This document shows positions 1-8,645 of a stretch of DNA of 64,000 nucleotides, one piece after another. Under the pieces are notes generated by a model, which searched no databases, was not told the DNA's origin, and saw only the letters and a list, made by a program, of their open reading frames with translations. Position numbers and translations under genes: made by a program. The DNA comes from Bradyrhizobium sp. WBOS07 (GTDB lineage: Bacteria; Pseudomonadota; Alphaproteobacteria; Rhizobiales; Xanthobacteraceae). The stretch lies in contig NZ_CP029008.1 in the NCBI RefSeq assembly GCF_024585165.1, positions 930,001 through 994,000 on the forward strand, read 5' to 3'. Each line of letters opens with the position of its first letter. Position 1 is the first letter of the stretch.

Positions 1-201
1 GCCGCCCCGCGCGACTTCGCGCCGGCACTGAACGTGATCGTCGGTGCCGTCGGCGAAGGCGGCCGCCGCGGCCCGTTCCGCGCCTATGAGTGGAACAAGA
101 TGAAGACGCCGACGCGGATCCTGGTGGGCGGGCCGGAGGTGACGTCGGCCTTCGTGCTGATGGGGCTGGCGTTGGCGAAGCGGGCGATGGCGCGGGGGTA
201 G
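1..201 (+). CDS. C-terminal end of an unidentified protein (5' truncated by window edge)
   Basis: Reading frame 1 is open from the first base to a TAG at 199-201 and gives the last 66 residues of a protein. Codon use is strongly GC3-biased like the neighbours, so it is probably a true coding end. The tail contains a hydrophobic run (roughly residues 42-60 of the visible part, rich in Val, Leu, Ala and Gly) that could be a membrane segment or a buried helix. I do not recognise the family from this fragment. Confidence 0.5.
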   Translation, partial: AAPRDFAPALNVIVGAVGEGGRRGPFRAYEWNKMKTPTRILVGGPEVTSAFVLMGLALAKRAMARG

Positions 202-202
202 T

Positions 203-341
203 CTCGTGCCCCGGACGCAGCGCAGCACGCAGTGATGCGCTGCTGAGCCGGGGCCCATATCACCAAGACCTGCACCCGCGATTGTCTGGGTCCCGGCTCT
301 GCGGAGCGGCGTTACACGCCGCACCGCGTCCGGGACACGAG
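203..341. repeat. Intergenic palindromic repeat (family A)
   Basis: The ends are inverted copies of each other (CTCGTGCCCCGGACGC at the left, GCGTCCGGGACACGAG at the right). The whole stretch between the partial gene and the nuclease is this element plus about 120 bases of promoter region. A related fragment lies near 14742-14790. It resembles the dispersed palindromes common in Bradyrhizobium. Confidence 0.7.
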
Positions 342-461
342 CATCAGATCCGATGACGGGAAGTTGAAAGCGTCTCGGCGAAGCATAAGCTGGCCGAGCG
401 GACAAAAGCCGACCACAATTGCGCGTTCTATCGAGACTTTCATCACACGCGGACCGGCACG

Positions 462-1181
462 TTGCGAAAATTATTGATTGCGCTGGCTTTCCTCGCCCCC
501 TCGCTCGCGCACGCCGCCGACATCACCGGCACGGCGAAGGTTCGCGCCGGCGATGCCGTGGTGATCGGCAACACGCGGATCCGGCTCGGCGGCATCGACG
601 CGCCTGCGATCGACCAGCTCTGCCTCAACACCAGGACCGAGCGCTGGACCTGCGGGATCGCGGCGCGCGACGAGCTCGCCAAGCATGCCGACGGCAAGAC
701 CTGGACCTGCCACACGAGGTCGATCGACCGGCGCGGCCGCACCGTGGCGCGCTGCGAGGTCGGCGGCGAGGACATCCAGAAATGGCTGGTGCGCAGCGGC
801 TGGGCGCTGGCCTACACCCGCATGTCCCATGATTACGAAGCGGACGAAAAGGCCGCGCGCGAGGCCAAGGCCGGGATGTGGCAGGGCGCGTTCATCGCGC
901 CCTGGGACTGGCGCGTCCGCAACAAGAAGACCGTGATACTGGGTGCCACCAAGGCGCCCGACGGGGCGCATGCGGTGCTGCTCGCCTCGGCTTCGGGGCC
1001 GGTCGCCCCCTCCCCGGACTGCACCATCAAGGGCAACGTCAACAGCGCCGGCGAGTGCATCTTCCACCAGCCGACCAGCCGCTGGTACACCCAGATCAAG
1101 ATGAAGATCAGCAAGGGCACCCGCTGGTTCTGCTCGGTCGAGGAGGCCGAAGCCGCCGGCTGCCGCGAGACCAAGCGATAA
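462..1181 (+). CDS. Secreted thermonuclease-family (SNase-like) protein
   Basis: The 239-residue product starts at TTG and has a signal peptide (MRK, hydrophobic core, cleavage near AHA-AD at about residue 19). A staphylococcal-nuclease (OB-fold) domain follows at about residues 20-150: the RLGGIDAP loop carries the Arg and Asp counterparts of R35 and D40, and DRRGRTVARC carries the R87 counterpart. The residue after DAP is Ala where the catalytic Glu (E43 in staphylococcal nuclease) is usual, so activity is uncertain. The C-terminal 80 residues are an extension with Cys-containing segments (SPDCTIKGN, GECIFH, WFCSVEEAEAAGC) as seen in other rhizobial members. It is predicted to be periplasmic or secreted and appears monocistronic. 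Confidence 0.85.
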   Translation: MRKLLIALAFLAPSLAHAADITGTAKVRAGDAVVIGNTRIRLGGIDAPAIDQLCLNTRTERWTCGIAARDELAKHADGKTWTCHTRSIDRRGRTVARCEVGGEDIQKWLVRSGWALAYTRMSHDYEADEKAAREAKAGMWQGAFIAPWDWRVRNKKTVILGATKAPDGAHAVLLASASGPVAPSPDCTIKGNVNSAGECIFHQPTSRWYTQIKMKISKGTRWFCSVEEAEAAGCRETKR

Positions 1182-1281
1182 CCAGACCTGCGTTTTACGT
1201 GCTTTTCTCGAACCCGGGCCGCGCGTAAAATGTAATTCAGCAACCCACCATCCTGTTCTCTGGCAACAAGGACCGACAGCA

Positions 1282-2469
1282 ATGACCGTTCGCGCGGGCC
1301 GGGAGTTTCTGGCCATCCCCGGGCCCACCACGATGCCCGACGAGGTGCTGCGGGCGATGCACCGTCCGGCGATCGACATCTATTCCAAGGAGATGCTCGA
1401 CCTGACCGAGAGCCTGCTCGGCGACATCTCCAAGCTGTTTGCGACCAAGGGCAAGTCCTACATCTACATCGCCAACGGTCACGGCGCCTGGGAAGCGGCG
1501 CTCAGCAACGTGCTGTCACGCGGCGACAAGGTGCTGGTTCTGGAGAGCGGGCGCTTTGCGATCGGTTGGGGCAATGCCGCCGCGCTGATGGGCGCCGAGG
1601 TCGAGGTGCTCAAGGGCGACTGGCGCCGCGCGGTGCGGCCGCACGAGGTCGAGGAGCGCCTGCGCCGCGACAGGGAGCACACCATCAAGGCCGTCGTCGT
1701 GGTCCAGGTCGACACGGCCTCGGGCGTGCAGAACGACATCGAGGCGATCGGCAAGGCGATCAAGGCGAGCGGCCATCCCGCGCTGTACATGGTCGACACC
1801 GTGGCCTCGCTCGGCTGCATGCCGTTCGAGATGGACAAATGGGGCATCGATGTCGCGATGTCCGGCTCGCAGAAGGGCCTGATGACGCCGCCCGGCCTCG
1901 GCTTCGTCGCCGCCAATGCACGCGCGCTCGAGGTGCACAAGAAGGCCAACATGTCGACGCCCTATTGGAGCTGGAGCGAGCGCGAGGGCACCGAGAATTA
2001 TCGCAAATATGCCGGCACCGCGCCGGTGCATCTGTTGTTCGCCTTGCGCCGTGCGATCGACCTGCTGCACGAGGAAGGGCTCGAGAACGCCTTCCGCCGC
2101 CACAGCCTGCTCGGCGAAGCCGCGCGCCGCGCCGTTGCCGTCTGGGCGGAAGGCCAGGTGCTCGGCTTCAACGTCGCCGAGGCGAGCGAGCGCTCCAACA
2201 CCGTGACCACGGTGACCATGAGCAACGGCCATGACCCCGCGGTGCTGCAACGCTATTGCAAGGACAAGTGCGGCGTGGTGCTCGGCACCGGCATCGGCGA
2301 CCTCTCCGGCCAGGCGTTCCGCATCGCCCATATGGGCCACGTGAATGCGCCGATGCTGCTCGGCACGCTCGGCGTGATCGAGGTCGGCCTCAACGCGCTG
2401 AAGATCCCGCACGGCAAGGGCGGGATGGAGGCGGCGGTGTCGTATCTCGGCGACGAGGTGGCGGCGTAG
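1282..2469 (+). CDS. Class V PLP aminotransferase, serine/alanine-glyoxylate type
   Basis: This 395-residue protein belongs to the fold-type I, class V aminotransferases that include serine-glyoxylate (SgaA) and alanine-glyoxylate aminotransferases. The start IPGPTTMPDEVLRAMHRP is typical of the SgaA group. The PLP lysine is K198 in the motif SGSQKGLMTPPG, and D173 in VDTVASLG fits the PLP-ring Asp. The enzyme would transfer an amino group from serine or alanine to glyoxylate, linking glyoxylate or one-carbon metabolism to serine. It stands alone, 100 bases after the nuclease, and is followed by a palindromic repeat. The exact amino donor cannot be told from sequence. Confidence 0.85.
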   Translation: MTVRAGREFLAIPGPTTMPDEVLRAMHRPAIDIYSKEMLDLTESLLGDISKLFATKGKSYIYIANGHGAWEAALSNVLSRGDKVLVLESGRFAIGWGNAAALMGAEVEVLKGDWRRAVRPHEVEERLRRDREHTIKAVVVVQVDTASGVQNDIEAIGKAIKASGHPALYMVDTVASLGCMPFEMDKWGIDVAMSGSQKGLMTPPGLGFVAANARALEVHKKANMSTPYWSWSEREGTENYRKYAGTAPVHLLFALRRAIDLLHEEGLENAFRRHSLLGEAARRAVAVWAEGQVLGFNVAEASERSNTVTTVTMSNGHDPAVLQRYCKDKCGVVLGTGIGDLSGQAFRIAHMGHVNAPMLLGTLGVIEVGLNALKIPHGKGGMEAAVSYLGDEVAA

Positions 2470-2480
2470 GTTTTCTTCCT

Positions 2481-2626
2481 TCTCCCCTTGTGGGAGAAGG
2501 TGGCGCGCAGCGCCGGATGAGGGGTATCTCTCAGCGAACTCAACTGCTGGAACGTTTCGCGGAGAAATACCCCTGACCCGTCTCGCCGCTACGCGGCGAG
2601 CCACCCTCTCCCACAAGGGGAGAGGG
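2481..2626. repeat. Intergenic palindromic repeat (family B, copy 1)
   Basis: Long inverted repeat: TCTCCCCTTGTGGGAGA at the left matches CTCTCCCACAAGGGGAGA at the right, with inner arms around ATGAGGGGTATCTC and GAAATACCCC. It lies between two convergent genes and could also act as a bidirectional transcription stop. A second, diverged copy is at 5286-5403. Confidence 0.75.
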
Positions 2627-2629
2627 AGA

Positions 2630-3730
2630 TCAGCGCTCGAGGCGATACGCCTCGACCTGCGCCCTGAGCTGCTCCAGTGACGCCAGCGGCGCCTTCGCAT
2701 CGACGCGATAGGTCCCGTTCGCCAGCCATCTCAGCACCATGGCGTCCACGACCGGCGAATGGTGGATGACGTCGCCGTAATTGTCGAGGTCGTGCGTCAC
2801 CTCCTTGATCGCGCGGAAATCGTGCAGACGCACATTGGGGAGTTGCGTCAGGCGCCGCGCGATGACAGCGGTGAGATCGGTGACGGTCTTCAGCGTGGCG
2901 GGCGAGGCCTCGCGCATCGCGACGAATTGCAGGATCGAATAGGGCGGGAAGTAGACGTCGAAAGTGACGTCGGGGTGACGCGCGATCAGGCCGAGGGCAT
3001 CCTGCTCGAAATGCCGGACCATGACCTCGTCATCGTAGCCTTCGCCGAGGAAACGGCTGCGCGTGGGATTGGTGATGTAGGTGAAGGCCGCGAGCGTCTT
3101 CTTCGCATTGTACTCGCGCGCGACGTCGAAATCCCGCGGCAGCGCGTAGATGTCGTCCACGTCAGGCAGCGCGAATTTGACGGGCAGGAACGGCGCCGCC
3201 CGGGTCAGCGGCGGCCGCAATGGCGGAACCGAGCGCAGCAGCGCGAACAGGGATTCCTTCGCCATCGCGGCACTGAACAGATAGGACGCGATCCCTTTCG
3301 CCGACCCTCGATAGAGATCGACGGAGAGATAAGGATCGGATTCGATGTCGGCGGCATCGATGAAGATGAAATCGTCCATCGCCCAGATCACGCGCCTGGC
3401 GCCGCGCCCGATCGCCTGCTCCAGCACGAAACCCTGCTGGCGCGAGTTGGAGCCGGTCATCGCCAGCTTGAGCGAATGCACGCCGAGCGCGCGGTCGATG
3501 TCGCTCTGGCGGAAATGGATCGCGAGCGAAGTGCCCATGAAGGCCGTGTCGAACGACTGGCTACGGATCAGCCCGGCATTCTGCACGCGGGTGTCGTCGG
3601 AATAGAAAGCGAGACGCGAAGGGCGGAACAGCTGCAGGGGATCGACGGCATAGGTGAGCAGCGCGGCGCCCAGCACGCACACGAGGCTCGCGAGCAGAAG
3701 ATGCACCAGATGTGTGAAAGCCCCGCGCAT
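2630..3730 (-). CDS. Membrane-anchored SGNH/AlgJ-like protein, partner of the MBOAT acyltransferase
   Basis: The 366-residue product begins MRGAFTHLVHLLLASLV, a single N-terminal membrane anchor or uncleaved signal. After it, FMGTSLAIHF resembles the GxS nucleophile block of SGNH/AlgJ-AlgX-like proteins, and YGDVIHHSP near residue 320 fits their Asp-x-x-His block. Its ATG overlaps the TGA of the upstream MBOAT gene (TGATG), so the two are translationally coupled. Such pairs act together in O-acyl transfer across the membrane: the MBOAT brings the acyl group and the SGNH-like partner acts at the periplasmic face. Substrate unknown. The family call is by motif and context, not by overall similarity. 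Confidence 0.65.
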   Translation of the reverse strand: MRGAFTHLVHLLLASLVCVLGAALLTYAVDPLQLFRPSRLAFYSDDTRVQNAGLIRSQSFDTAFMGTSLAIHFRQSDIDRALGVHSLKLAMTGSNSRQQGFVLEQAIGRGARRVIWAMDDFIFIDAADIESDPYLSVDLYRGSAKGIASYLFSAAMAKESLFALLRSVPPLRPPLTRAAPFLPVKFALPDVDDIYALPRDFDVAREYNAKKTLAAFTYITNPTRSRFLGEGYDDEVMVRHFEQDALGLIARHPDVTFDVYFPPYSILQFVAMREASPATLKTVTDLTAVIARRLTQLPNVRLHDFRAIKEVTHDLDNYGDVIHHSPVVDAMVLRWLANGTYRVDAKAPLASLEQLRAQVEAYRLER

Positions 3731-5166
3731 CAGAACCGGAAATAGATGAATTCGCTGTGGCTCTGGATGCCCAGGATCCCGAACGCCAGCACCAGCGAAG
3801 CCGCGTAGAGGACCAGCGGCCGCATCCGCCCTGCCCGCAAGGCTTCGCCGACCCTGCGGCCCGCGTGATCGTATCCCATCAGCGTTTGCGTGTTCGGTGC
3901 CAGCCACACCAGCGCGGCGTAGATGACGACCATCACCAGCGCCGCGATCTCCTCGCGGCCGAACACGATATTCGAGGGATCGGCCATGGCCTGGAGCACG
4001 CGCAGCGCCCATTCCACACCCGCGGCACGGAAGAACACCCAGGCGACCACGACAGCGAGGAACGTCAGCGCAGCGCCTGCGATGCGAGCTGGGCGTGCAA
4101 GCAGCGGCGGAACGTGCGGCACCAACGCATTGAAGGCGTGATTGATGCAGAGATAGGCCCCATGCAGCGCGCCCCAAATGACAAAAGTCCAGGCCGCGCC
4201 GTGCCAGAGCCCGCCGAGCAGCATCGTGATCATCAGGTTGACATAGCGCAACACGCGTCCCCTGCGATTGCCGCCGAGCGGGATGTAGAGATAGTCGCGC
4301 AAAAATTGCGACAGCGTCATGTGCCAGCGGCGCCAGAACTCGACGATGCTGGTCGCCTTGTAAGGCGAGTTGAAGTTCACGGGCAGGAAGATGCCGAACA
4401 TCAGCGAGATCCCGATCGCCATGTCGGAATAGCCGGAGAAGTCGAAATAGAGCTGGAACGTGTAGGCGAGCGCTCCCAGCCAGGCCTGGTCGAAGCTCGG
4501 CGAGCGCGCCTCGAAGGCGAGCGCGACCAGCGGCTGGATGCCGTCGGCAAGACAGGTCTTCTTGAACAGGCCGATCGCGAAGATGATGATTCCGCATAAC
4601 ATGAGGTGCCCGTCCGGGCGCTTGGTCTCCTCCCGTTCGAACTGCGGGATCATATCCTTGTGGTGGAGGATGGGCCCGGCGATCAGATGCGGGAAGTAAG
4701 TCACGAACAGCGTGTAATGCGGCAGCGCGTAGGCCGCGACCTGGCCGCGATAGGCATCGACCAGGAACGCGATCTGCGTGAACGTGTAGAAGGAGATGCC
4801 GACCGGCAGCAGGATGTGGACCGCGACATGCGTGCCGAACAGCGCGTTGACGTTCTCGGTGACGAAACCGGCATATTTGAAGATGCCGAGCACGATGAGA
4901 TCGCCGGCGACGCCGAGCGCGAGCACCGCCTTTCGTCGCGACGGGTCGAGCTCCGACACGATCAGCAGATGGCCGACGCCGTAGTTGAAGCCGATCGACA
5001 GCAGCAGCAGCGCCACGAACTGCCAGCTGCCGATGGCGTAGAAGGCGAGCGAGGCCAGTGCCAGCCAGATCACCGGCATGAGATTGCTGCGCCGCCCGAG
5101 CCAGAAATAGCCCGCCAGAACGAGGGGCAGGAACAGCAGGATGAACGGGTAGGAATTGAACAGCAT
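3730..5166 (-). CDS. MBOAT-family O-acyltransferase (AlgI-like)
   Basis: The 478-residue integral membrane protein starts MLFNSYPFILLFLPLVL, the usual first helix of AlgI-like proteins; a start 13 codons upstream (5205) is also open. It has many hydrophobic segments, the WRRWHMTLSQFLRDY loop, and LGGLWHGAAWTF, whose His is the invariant MBOAT active-site residue. Members move acetyl or other acyl groups onto exported polysaccharides or lipids. The downstream coupled gene encodes a likely SGNH partner. No polysaccharide synthase lies next to the pair, so the acceptor cannot be inferred. Confidence 0.88.
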   Translation of the reverse strand: MLFNSYPFILLFLPLVLAGYFWLGRRSNLMPVIWLALASLAFYAIGSWQFVALLLLSIGFNYGVGHLLIVSELDPSRRKAVLALGVAGDLIVLGIFKYAGFVTENVNALFGTHVAVHILLPVGISFYTFTQIAFLVDAYRGQVAAYALPHYTLFVTYFPHLIAGPILHHKDMIPQFEREETKRPDGHLMLCGIIIFAIGLFKKTCLADGIQPLVALAFEARSPSFDQAWLGALAYTFQLYFDFSGYSDMAIGISLMFGIFLPVNFNSPYKATSIVEFWRRWHMTLSQFLRDYLYIPLGGNRRGRVLRYVNLMITMLLGGLWHGAAWTFVIWGALHGAYLCINHAFNALVPHVPPLLARPARIAGAALTFLAVVVAWVFFRAAGVEWALRVLQAMADPSNIVFGREEIAALVMVVIYAALVWLAPNTQTLMGYDHAGRRVGEALRAGRMRPLVLYAASLVLAFGILGIQSHSEFIYFRF

Positions 5167-5285
5167 CAGGCTGGACCGGCGGCGGGGATAGGGTCCGTAA
5201 AGCATACACGGGGCCGATCAACAACCCGGCGATCTCTATGGCGTCGTGGGATATGGTTTGATGGCTCCCGGGACGGAAGTGCGCT

Positions 5286-5403
5286 CCCTCTCCCGCTTGC
5301 GGGAGAGGGTTGGGGAGAGGGTGTCTCCGCAACGGGACACTCCCCAAGAGGAGAGAACCCTCACCCGGCGCTTCGCGCCGACCTCTCCCGCAAGCGGGAG
5401 AGG
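5286..5403. repeat. Intergenic palindromic repeat (family B, copy 2)
   Basis: CCCTCTCCCGCTTGCGGGAGAGG on the left is mirrored by CCTCTCCCGCAAGCGGGAGAGG on the right, with inner arms ACACTCCCC and GGGGAGAGGGTGT. Same family as 2481-2626. It lies between the divergent MBOAT and S9 peptidase genes; the rest of the gap (5167-5285, 5404-5530) must hold both promoters, but I see no clear promoter boxes. Confidence 0.75.
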
Positions 5404-5530
5404 TGAACGGGCTGCGGCGATTCACTCAACCTAAAGCCATTCGGCTCTAGCAGACGCGCTGGCAATTCGTGGAATCGGGGCGATATAAGGGAACGCGGCG
5501 CGCCGCGGATAGCATCTGAACGAGGACCGA

Positions 5531-7636
5531 GTGACCCAGGCCAAAGCAGCTTCGAAGCCCCCCGTCGCGCCGCGCCGACCGCATTCCTTCACGCGGCACG
5601 GGATCACCGTGACCGACGACTATGCCTGGTTGAAGGACGCGAAATGGCAGGAGGTGCTGCGCGATCCCGCGGTGCTCGACCCTGATATCCGCAACTATCT
5701 GGTTGAAGAGAACGGCTACACCGAGAGCCTGCTCGGCCATACCGCGGGCTTGCAGAAGACGCTGGTGCGCGAGATGCGCGGACGGATCAAGGGGGACGAT
5801 TCCAGCGTGCCGTCGCCGGATGGTCCGTTCGCCTATTTCCGCCGGTTTCGCGAGGGCGGGCAGCACGAGCTGTTCGGCCGCATGCCGCGCGAGGGCGGCG
5901 ACGGCGAGATCGTGCTCGACGGCGACGCGCTCGCCAAGGACCACGCCTATTTCAAGTTCGGCGGCAGCCGCCATTCGAACGATCATAAGCTGCAGGCCTG
6001 GAGCGCGGACACCAAGGGCTCGGAATATTTCTCCATCCGTGTGCGCGACTGGGCGACCGGAAGCGATCTGGATGATCTTGTTGAAGAGACCGACGGCGGC
6101 GTGGTCTGGACCGCTGACTGCAAAAGCTTCTTCTACGTGAGGCTCGACGACAATCACCGGCCGATGCAGGTCTGGCGCCACAGGCTCGGCACCAAGCAGG
6201 CCGACGACATTCTGGTCTATGAGGAGCAGGACGCCGGCTGGTTCACCCATCTGCACGAGAGCACCAGCGGCCGTTTCTGCGTGATCGCGGGCGGCGACCA
6301 CGAAACGAGCGAGCAACGGCTGATCGATCTCGCGAACCCCGAGGCGCCGCCGCGCCTGGTCGCCGCGCGCGAGGAGGGCGTGCAATATTCGCTGGCCGAC
6401 CGCGGCGACGAGCTGTTCATCCTCACCAATGCCGATGACGCCATCGACTTCAAGATCGTCACCGCGCCGCTTCACGCGCCCGAGCGCAAGAACTGGCGCG
6501 ACCTGATCCCGTATCGGCCCGGGATCTACATCATCGACCTCGATCTCTATGCCGGCCATCTGGTGCGGCTGGAGCGCGCCAATGCGCTGCCGTCGATCGT
6601 GATCCGCGATCTCGCTTTGAGCGAGGAGCACGCCATCGCCTTCGACGAGGCCGCCTATTCGCTGGATACGATGGGCTCCTACGAGTTCGAGACGACCAAT
6701 CTGCGCTTTGCCTATTCGTCGATGACGACGCCGTCAGAGGTGTACGACTACGACATGGTCAAGCGCACGCGCGTCTTGCGCAAGCGCCAGGAGATCCCGT
6801 CCGGCCACGACGCGGCCGATTACGTCACCACGCGCATCATGGCGAAGGCGCATGACGGCGCCGAGGTGCCGGTCTCGATCTTGCATCGCCGCGGGCTGAA
6901 GCTCGACGGCACGGCGCCGCTCCTGCTCTACGGCTACGGCTCCTACGGCATGGCGATGCCGGCCTCGTTCAACGCCAACCGCCTGTCGCTGGTCGACCGC
7001 GGCTTCGTCTATGCCATCGCCCATATCCGCGGCGGCGCCGACAAGGGCTGGGGCTGGTACCTCGACGGCAAGCGCGAGAAGAAGACCAACAGCTTTGACG
7101 ATTTCGCGGCCAGCGCCCGTGCGCTGATCGATGCGAAATACACCAGCGCCAAGCGCATCGTCGGCCATGGCGGCTCGGCGGGCGGCATGCTGATGGGCGC
7201 GGTCGCCAACCGCGCCGGCGAATTGTTCGCCGGCATCGTCGCCGAAGTGCCGTTCGTCGACGTGCTCAACACCATGCTCGACGACACGCTGCCGCTGACG
7301 CCGCCGGAATGGCCGGAATGGGGCAACCCGATCGAGAGCGAGGAGGATTTCCGCACCATCCTGTCCTACTCGCCCTACGACAATGTCGCCGCAAAGGACT
7401 ATCCGGCGATCCTGGCGATGGGCGGCCTGACCGATCCGCGCGTCACCTATTGGGAGCCCGCCAAATGGATCGCGCGCCTGCGCGCCACCATGACCGGCGG
7501 CGGCCCGGTTCTGCTCCGCACCAACATGGGCGCCGGCCACGGCGGCGCGTCGGGGCGATTCGACCGGCTCGACGAAGTCGCGATCGTCTATGCGTTCGCG
7601 CTGTGGGCGGCGGGGATGGCGGAGGCCGAGGTGTAG
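5531..7636 (+). CDS. S9A prolyl-oligopeptidase family peptidase (oligopeptidase B type)
   Basis: The 701-residue cytosolic serine peptidase starts at GTG with GAGGA just upstream. The N-terminal 400 residues form the beta-propeller, which limits access to short peptides. The C-terminal alpha/beta hydrolase domain has the triad S549 (GHGGSAGG), D635 (GLTDPRVTYWEP) and H670 (GAGHGGASGR). The DPRV motif is characteristic of oligopeptidase B, which cleaves after Lys or Arg. The length matches the family. It is a single-gene unit flanked by repeats. Confidence 0.9.
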   Translation: MTQAKAASKPPVAPRRPHSFTRHGITVTDDYAWLKDAKWQEVLRDPAVLDPDIRNYLVEENGYTESLLGHTAGLQKTLVREMRGRIKGDDSSVPSPDGPFAYFRRFREGGQHELFGRMPREGGDGEIVLDGDALAKDHAYFKFGGSRHSNDHKLQAWSADTKGSEYFSIRVRDWATGSDLDDLVEETDGGVVWTADCKSFFYVRLDDNHRPMQVWRHRLGTKQADDILVYEEQDAGWFTHLHESTSGRFCVIAGGDHETSEQRLIDLANPEAPPRLVAAREEGVQYSLADRGDELFILTNADDAIDFKIVTAPLHAPERKNWRDLIPYRPGIYIIDLDLYAGHLVRLERANALPSIVIRDLALSEEHAIAFDEAAYSLDTMGSYEFETTNLRFAYSSMTTPSEVYDYDMVKRTRVLRKRQEIPSGHDAADYVTTRIMAKAHDGAEVPVSILHRRGLKLDGTAPLLLYGYGSYGMAMPASFNANRLSLVDRGFVYAIAHIRGGADKGWGWYLDGKREKKTNSFDDFAASARALIDAKYTSAKRIVGHGGSAGGMLMGAVANRAGELFAGIVAEVPFVDVLNTMLDDTLPLTPPEWPEWGNPIESEEDFRTILSYSPYDNVAAKDYPAILAMGGLTDPRVTYWEPAKWIARLRATMTGGGPVLLRTNMGAGHGGASGRFDRLDEVAIVYAFALWAAGMAEAEV

Positions 7637-7652
7637 CCATCACCGCAGCCTT

Positions 7653-7739
7653 GTAGGGTGGGCAAAGGCGCCTAGCGCCGTGCCCACCATCTCTCAACAA
7701 CTAAAGCGAGGTGGGCACGCTTCGCTTTGCCCACCCTAC
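7653..7739. repeat. Intergenic palindromic repeat (family C)
   Basis: GTAGGGTGGGCAAAG at the left is the inverted copy of CTTTGCCCACCCTAC at the right, with inner arms GTGCCCACC and GGTGGGCAC. It sits between two convergent genes. Confidence 0.75.
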
Positions 7740-7797
7740 GGCAGCTTTGTCCGTCTCCGCCCTTGCGCCTCGACGTAGTTATTCTGCGCGGGCCGCA

Positions 7798-8517
7798 TTA
7801 CCGCCCGTTCTTCTTCCGCCACTCCGCGAAGTCGGTGAGCGTCTGCGGGTCTGTCGCGGGATAGAGGCCGAAGATGCCGCGGCCCTTGCCGACCTCCTCG
7901 GTGACGAAATCCTCGAACGCGGTCATCTCGAAGGTCTCGTTCGCGATCTCGTCGGCGAGATGCGCGGGGATGACGATGACGCCGTCGGCATCGCCGAGGA
8001 TGACGTCACCGGGAAACACCGGGGCATCGCCGCAGCCGATGGGGACGTTGATCTCGATCGCCTGGTGCAGCGTCAAGTTCGTCGGCGCACTCGGGCGATG
8101 GTGATAGGCGGGGATGCCGAGCCTGGCGATCTCGGCGGAATCGCGAAACCCGCCGTCGGTGACGACGCCGGCAACGCCGCGCTTCATCAAGCGCGTCACC
8201 AGGATCGCGCCTGCCGAGGCCGCCCGCGCGTCCTTGCGGCTGTCCATCACCAGCACGCTGCCTGCCGGACAATCCTCGACCGCCTTGCGCTGCGGATGCG
8301 AGCGATCCCTGAAGACGTCGATGGTGTTGAGATCCTCGCGCGCCGGCATGTAGCGCAGCGTGAAGGCCTCGCCGACCATGATCGGCTGGTTGGGGCCGAC
8401 GGGATGGACGTCCTGGATCATCTGGATGCGCAGGCCGCGCTTGAACAAGGCGGTGGCGACGGTCGCGGTAGAGACGGATTTGAGTTTTGTGCGGGTGGCT
8501 TCGCTGAGTTTTGTCAT
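7798..8517 (-). CDS. RraA-like protein (ribonuclease regulator / HMG-aldolase superfamily)
   Basis: The 239-residue protein has the RraA-like fold signature: STATVATALFKRG at the N-terminus and the ligand block VTDGGFRDSAEIARLGIPAYH at about 120-140, with the Arg-Asp pair used for substrate and metal binding in the 4-hydroxy-4-methyl-2-oxoglutarate / oxaloacetate aldolase branch. It is longer than RraA itself (about 160 residues). The next gene on the same strand is an IlvD/Edd sugar-acid dehydratase, so an aldolase or decarboxylase acting on a keto-acid downstream of that dehydratase is more likely than RNase E control. That role is inference. A repeat separates the two genes. Confidence 0.75.
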   Translation of the reverse strand: MTKLSEATRTKLKSVSTATVATALFKRGLRIQMIQDVHPVGPNQPIMVGEAFTLRYMPAREDLNTIDVFRDRSHPQRKAVEDCPAGSVLVMDSRKDARAASAGAILVTRLMKRGVAGVVTDGGFRDSAEIARLGIPAYHHRPSAPTNLTLHQAIEINVPIGCGDAPVFPGDVILGDADGVIVIPAHLADEIANETFEMTAFEDFVTEEVGKGRGIFGLYPATDPQTLTDFAEWRKKNGR

Positions 8518-8536
8518 TTGGTACGCTCTCTCCGAT

Positions 8537-8640
8537 CGTCATTCCGGGATGCGCCGCATAGCGGTGCAGGCCCGGAATCCATAACCACGATCGGGAGTAT
8601 GGATTCCGGGCTCGCCGCTTCGCGGCGCCCCGGAATGACG
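8537..8640. repeat. Intergenic palindromic repeat (family D, copy 1)
   Basis: CGTCATTCCGGGATGCG on the left mirrors GCGCCCCGGAATGACG on the right, with inner GGAATCCAT/ATGGATTCC arms. Other copies are at 49948-50094 and 56114-56217. Confidence 0.8.
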
Positions 8641-8645
8641 GGTTG

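Noticed and set aside
1191..1236. TTTTACG ... CGTAAAA arms between the nuclease and aminotransferase genes
   Set aside because: Short arms with a long loop and no T-run; too weak to call a terminator or operator.
2630..5425. A single 931-codon frame spanning both acyl-transfer genes
   Set aside because: Only the part from 3730 down is coding in this frame; upstream the MBOAT gene is in a different frame and accounts for the sequence. A fusion is not supported.
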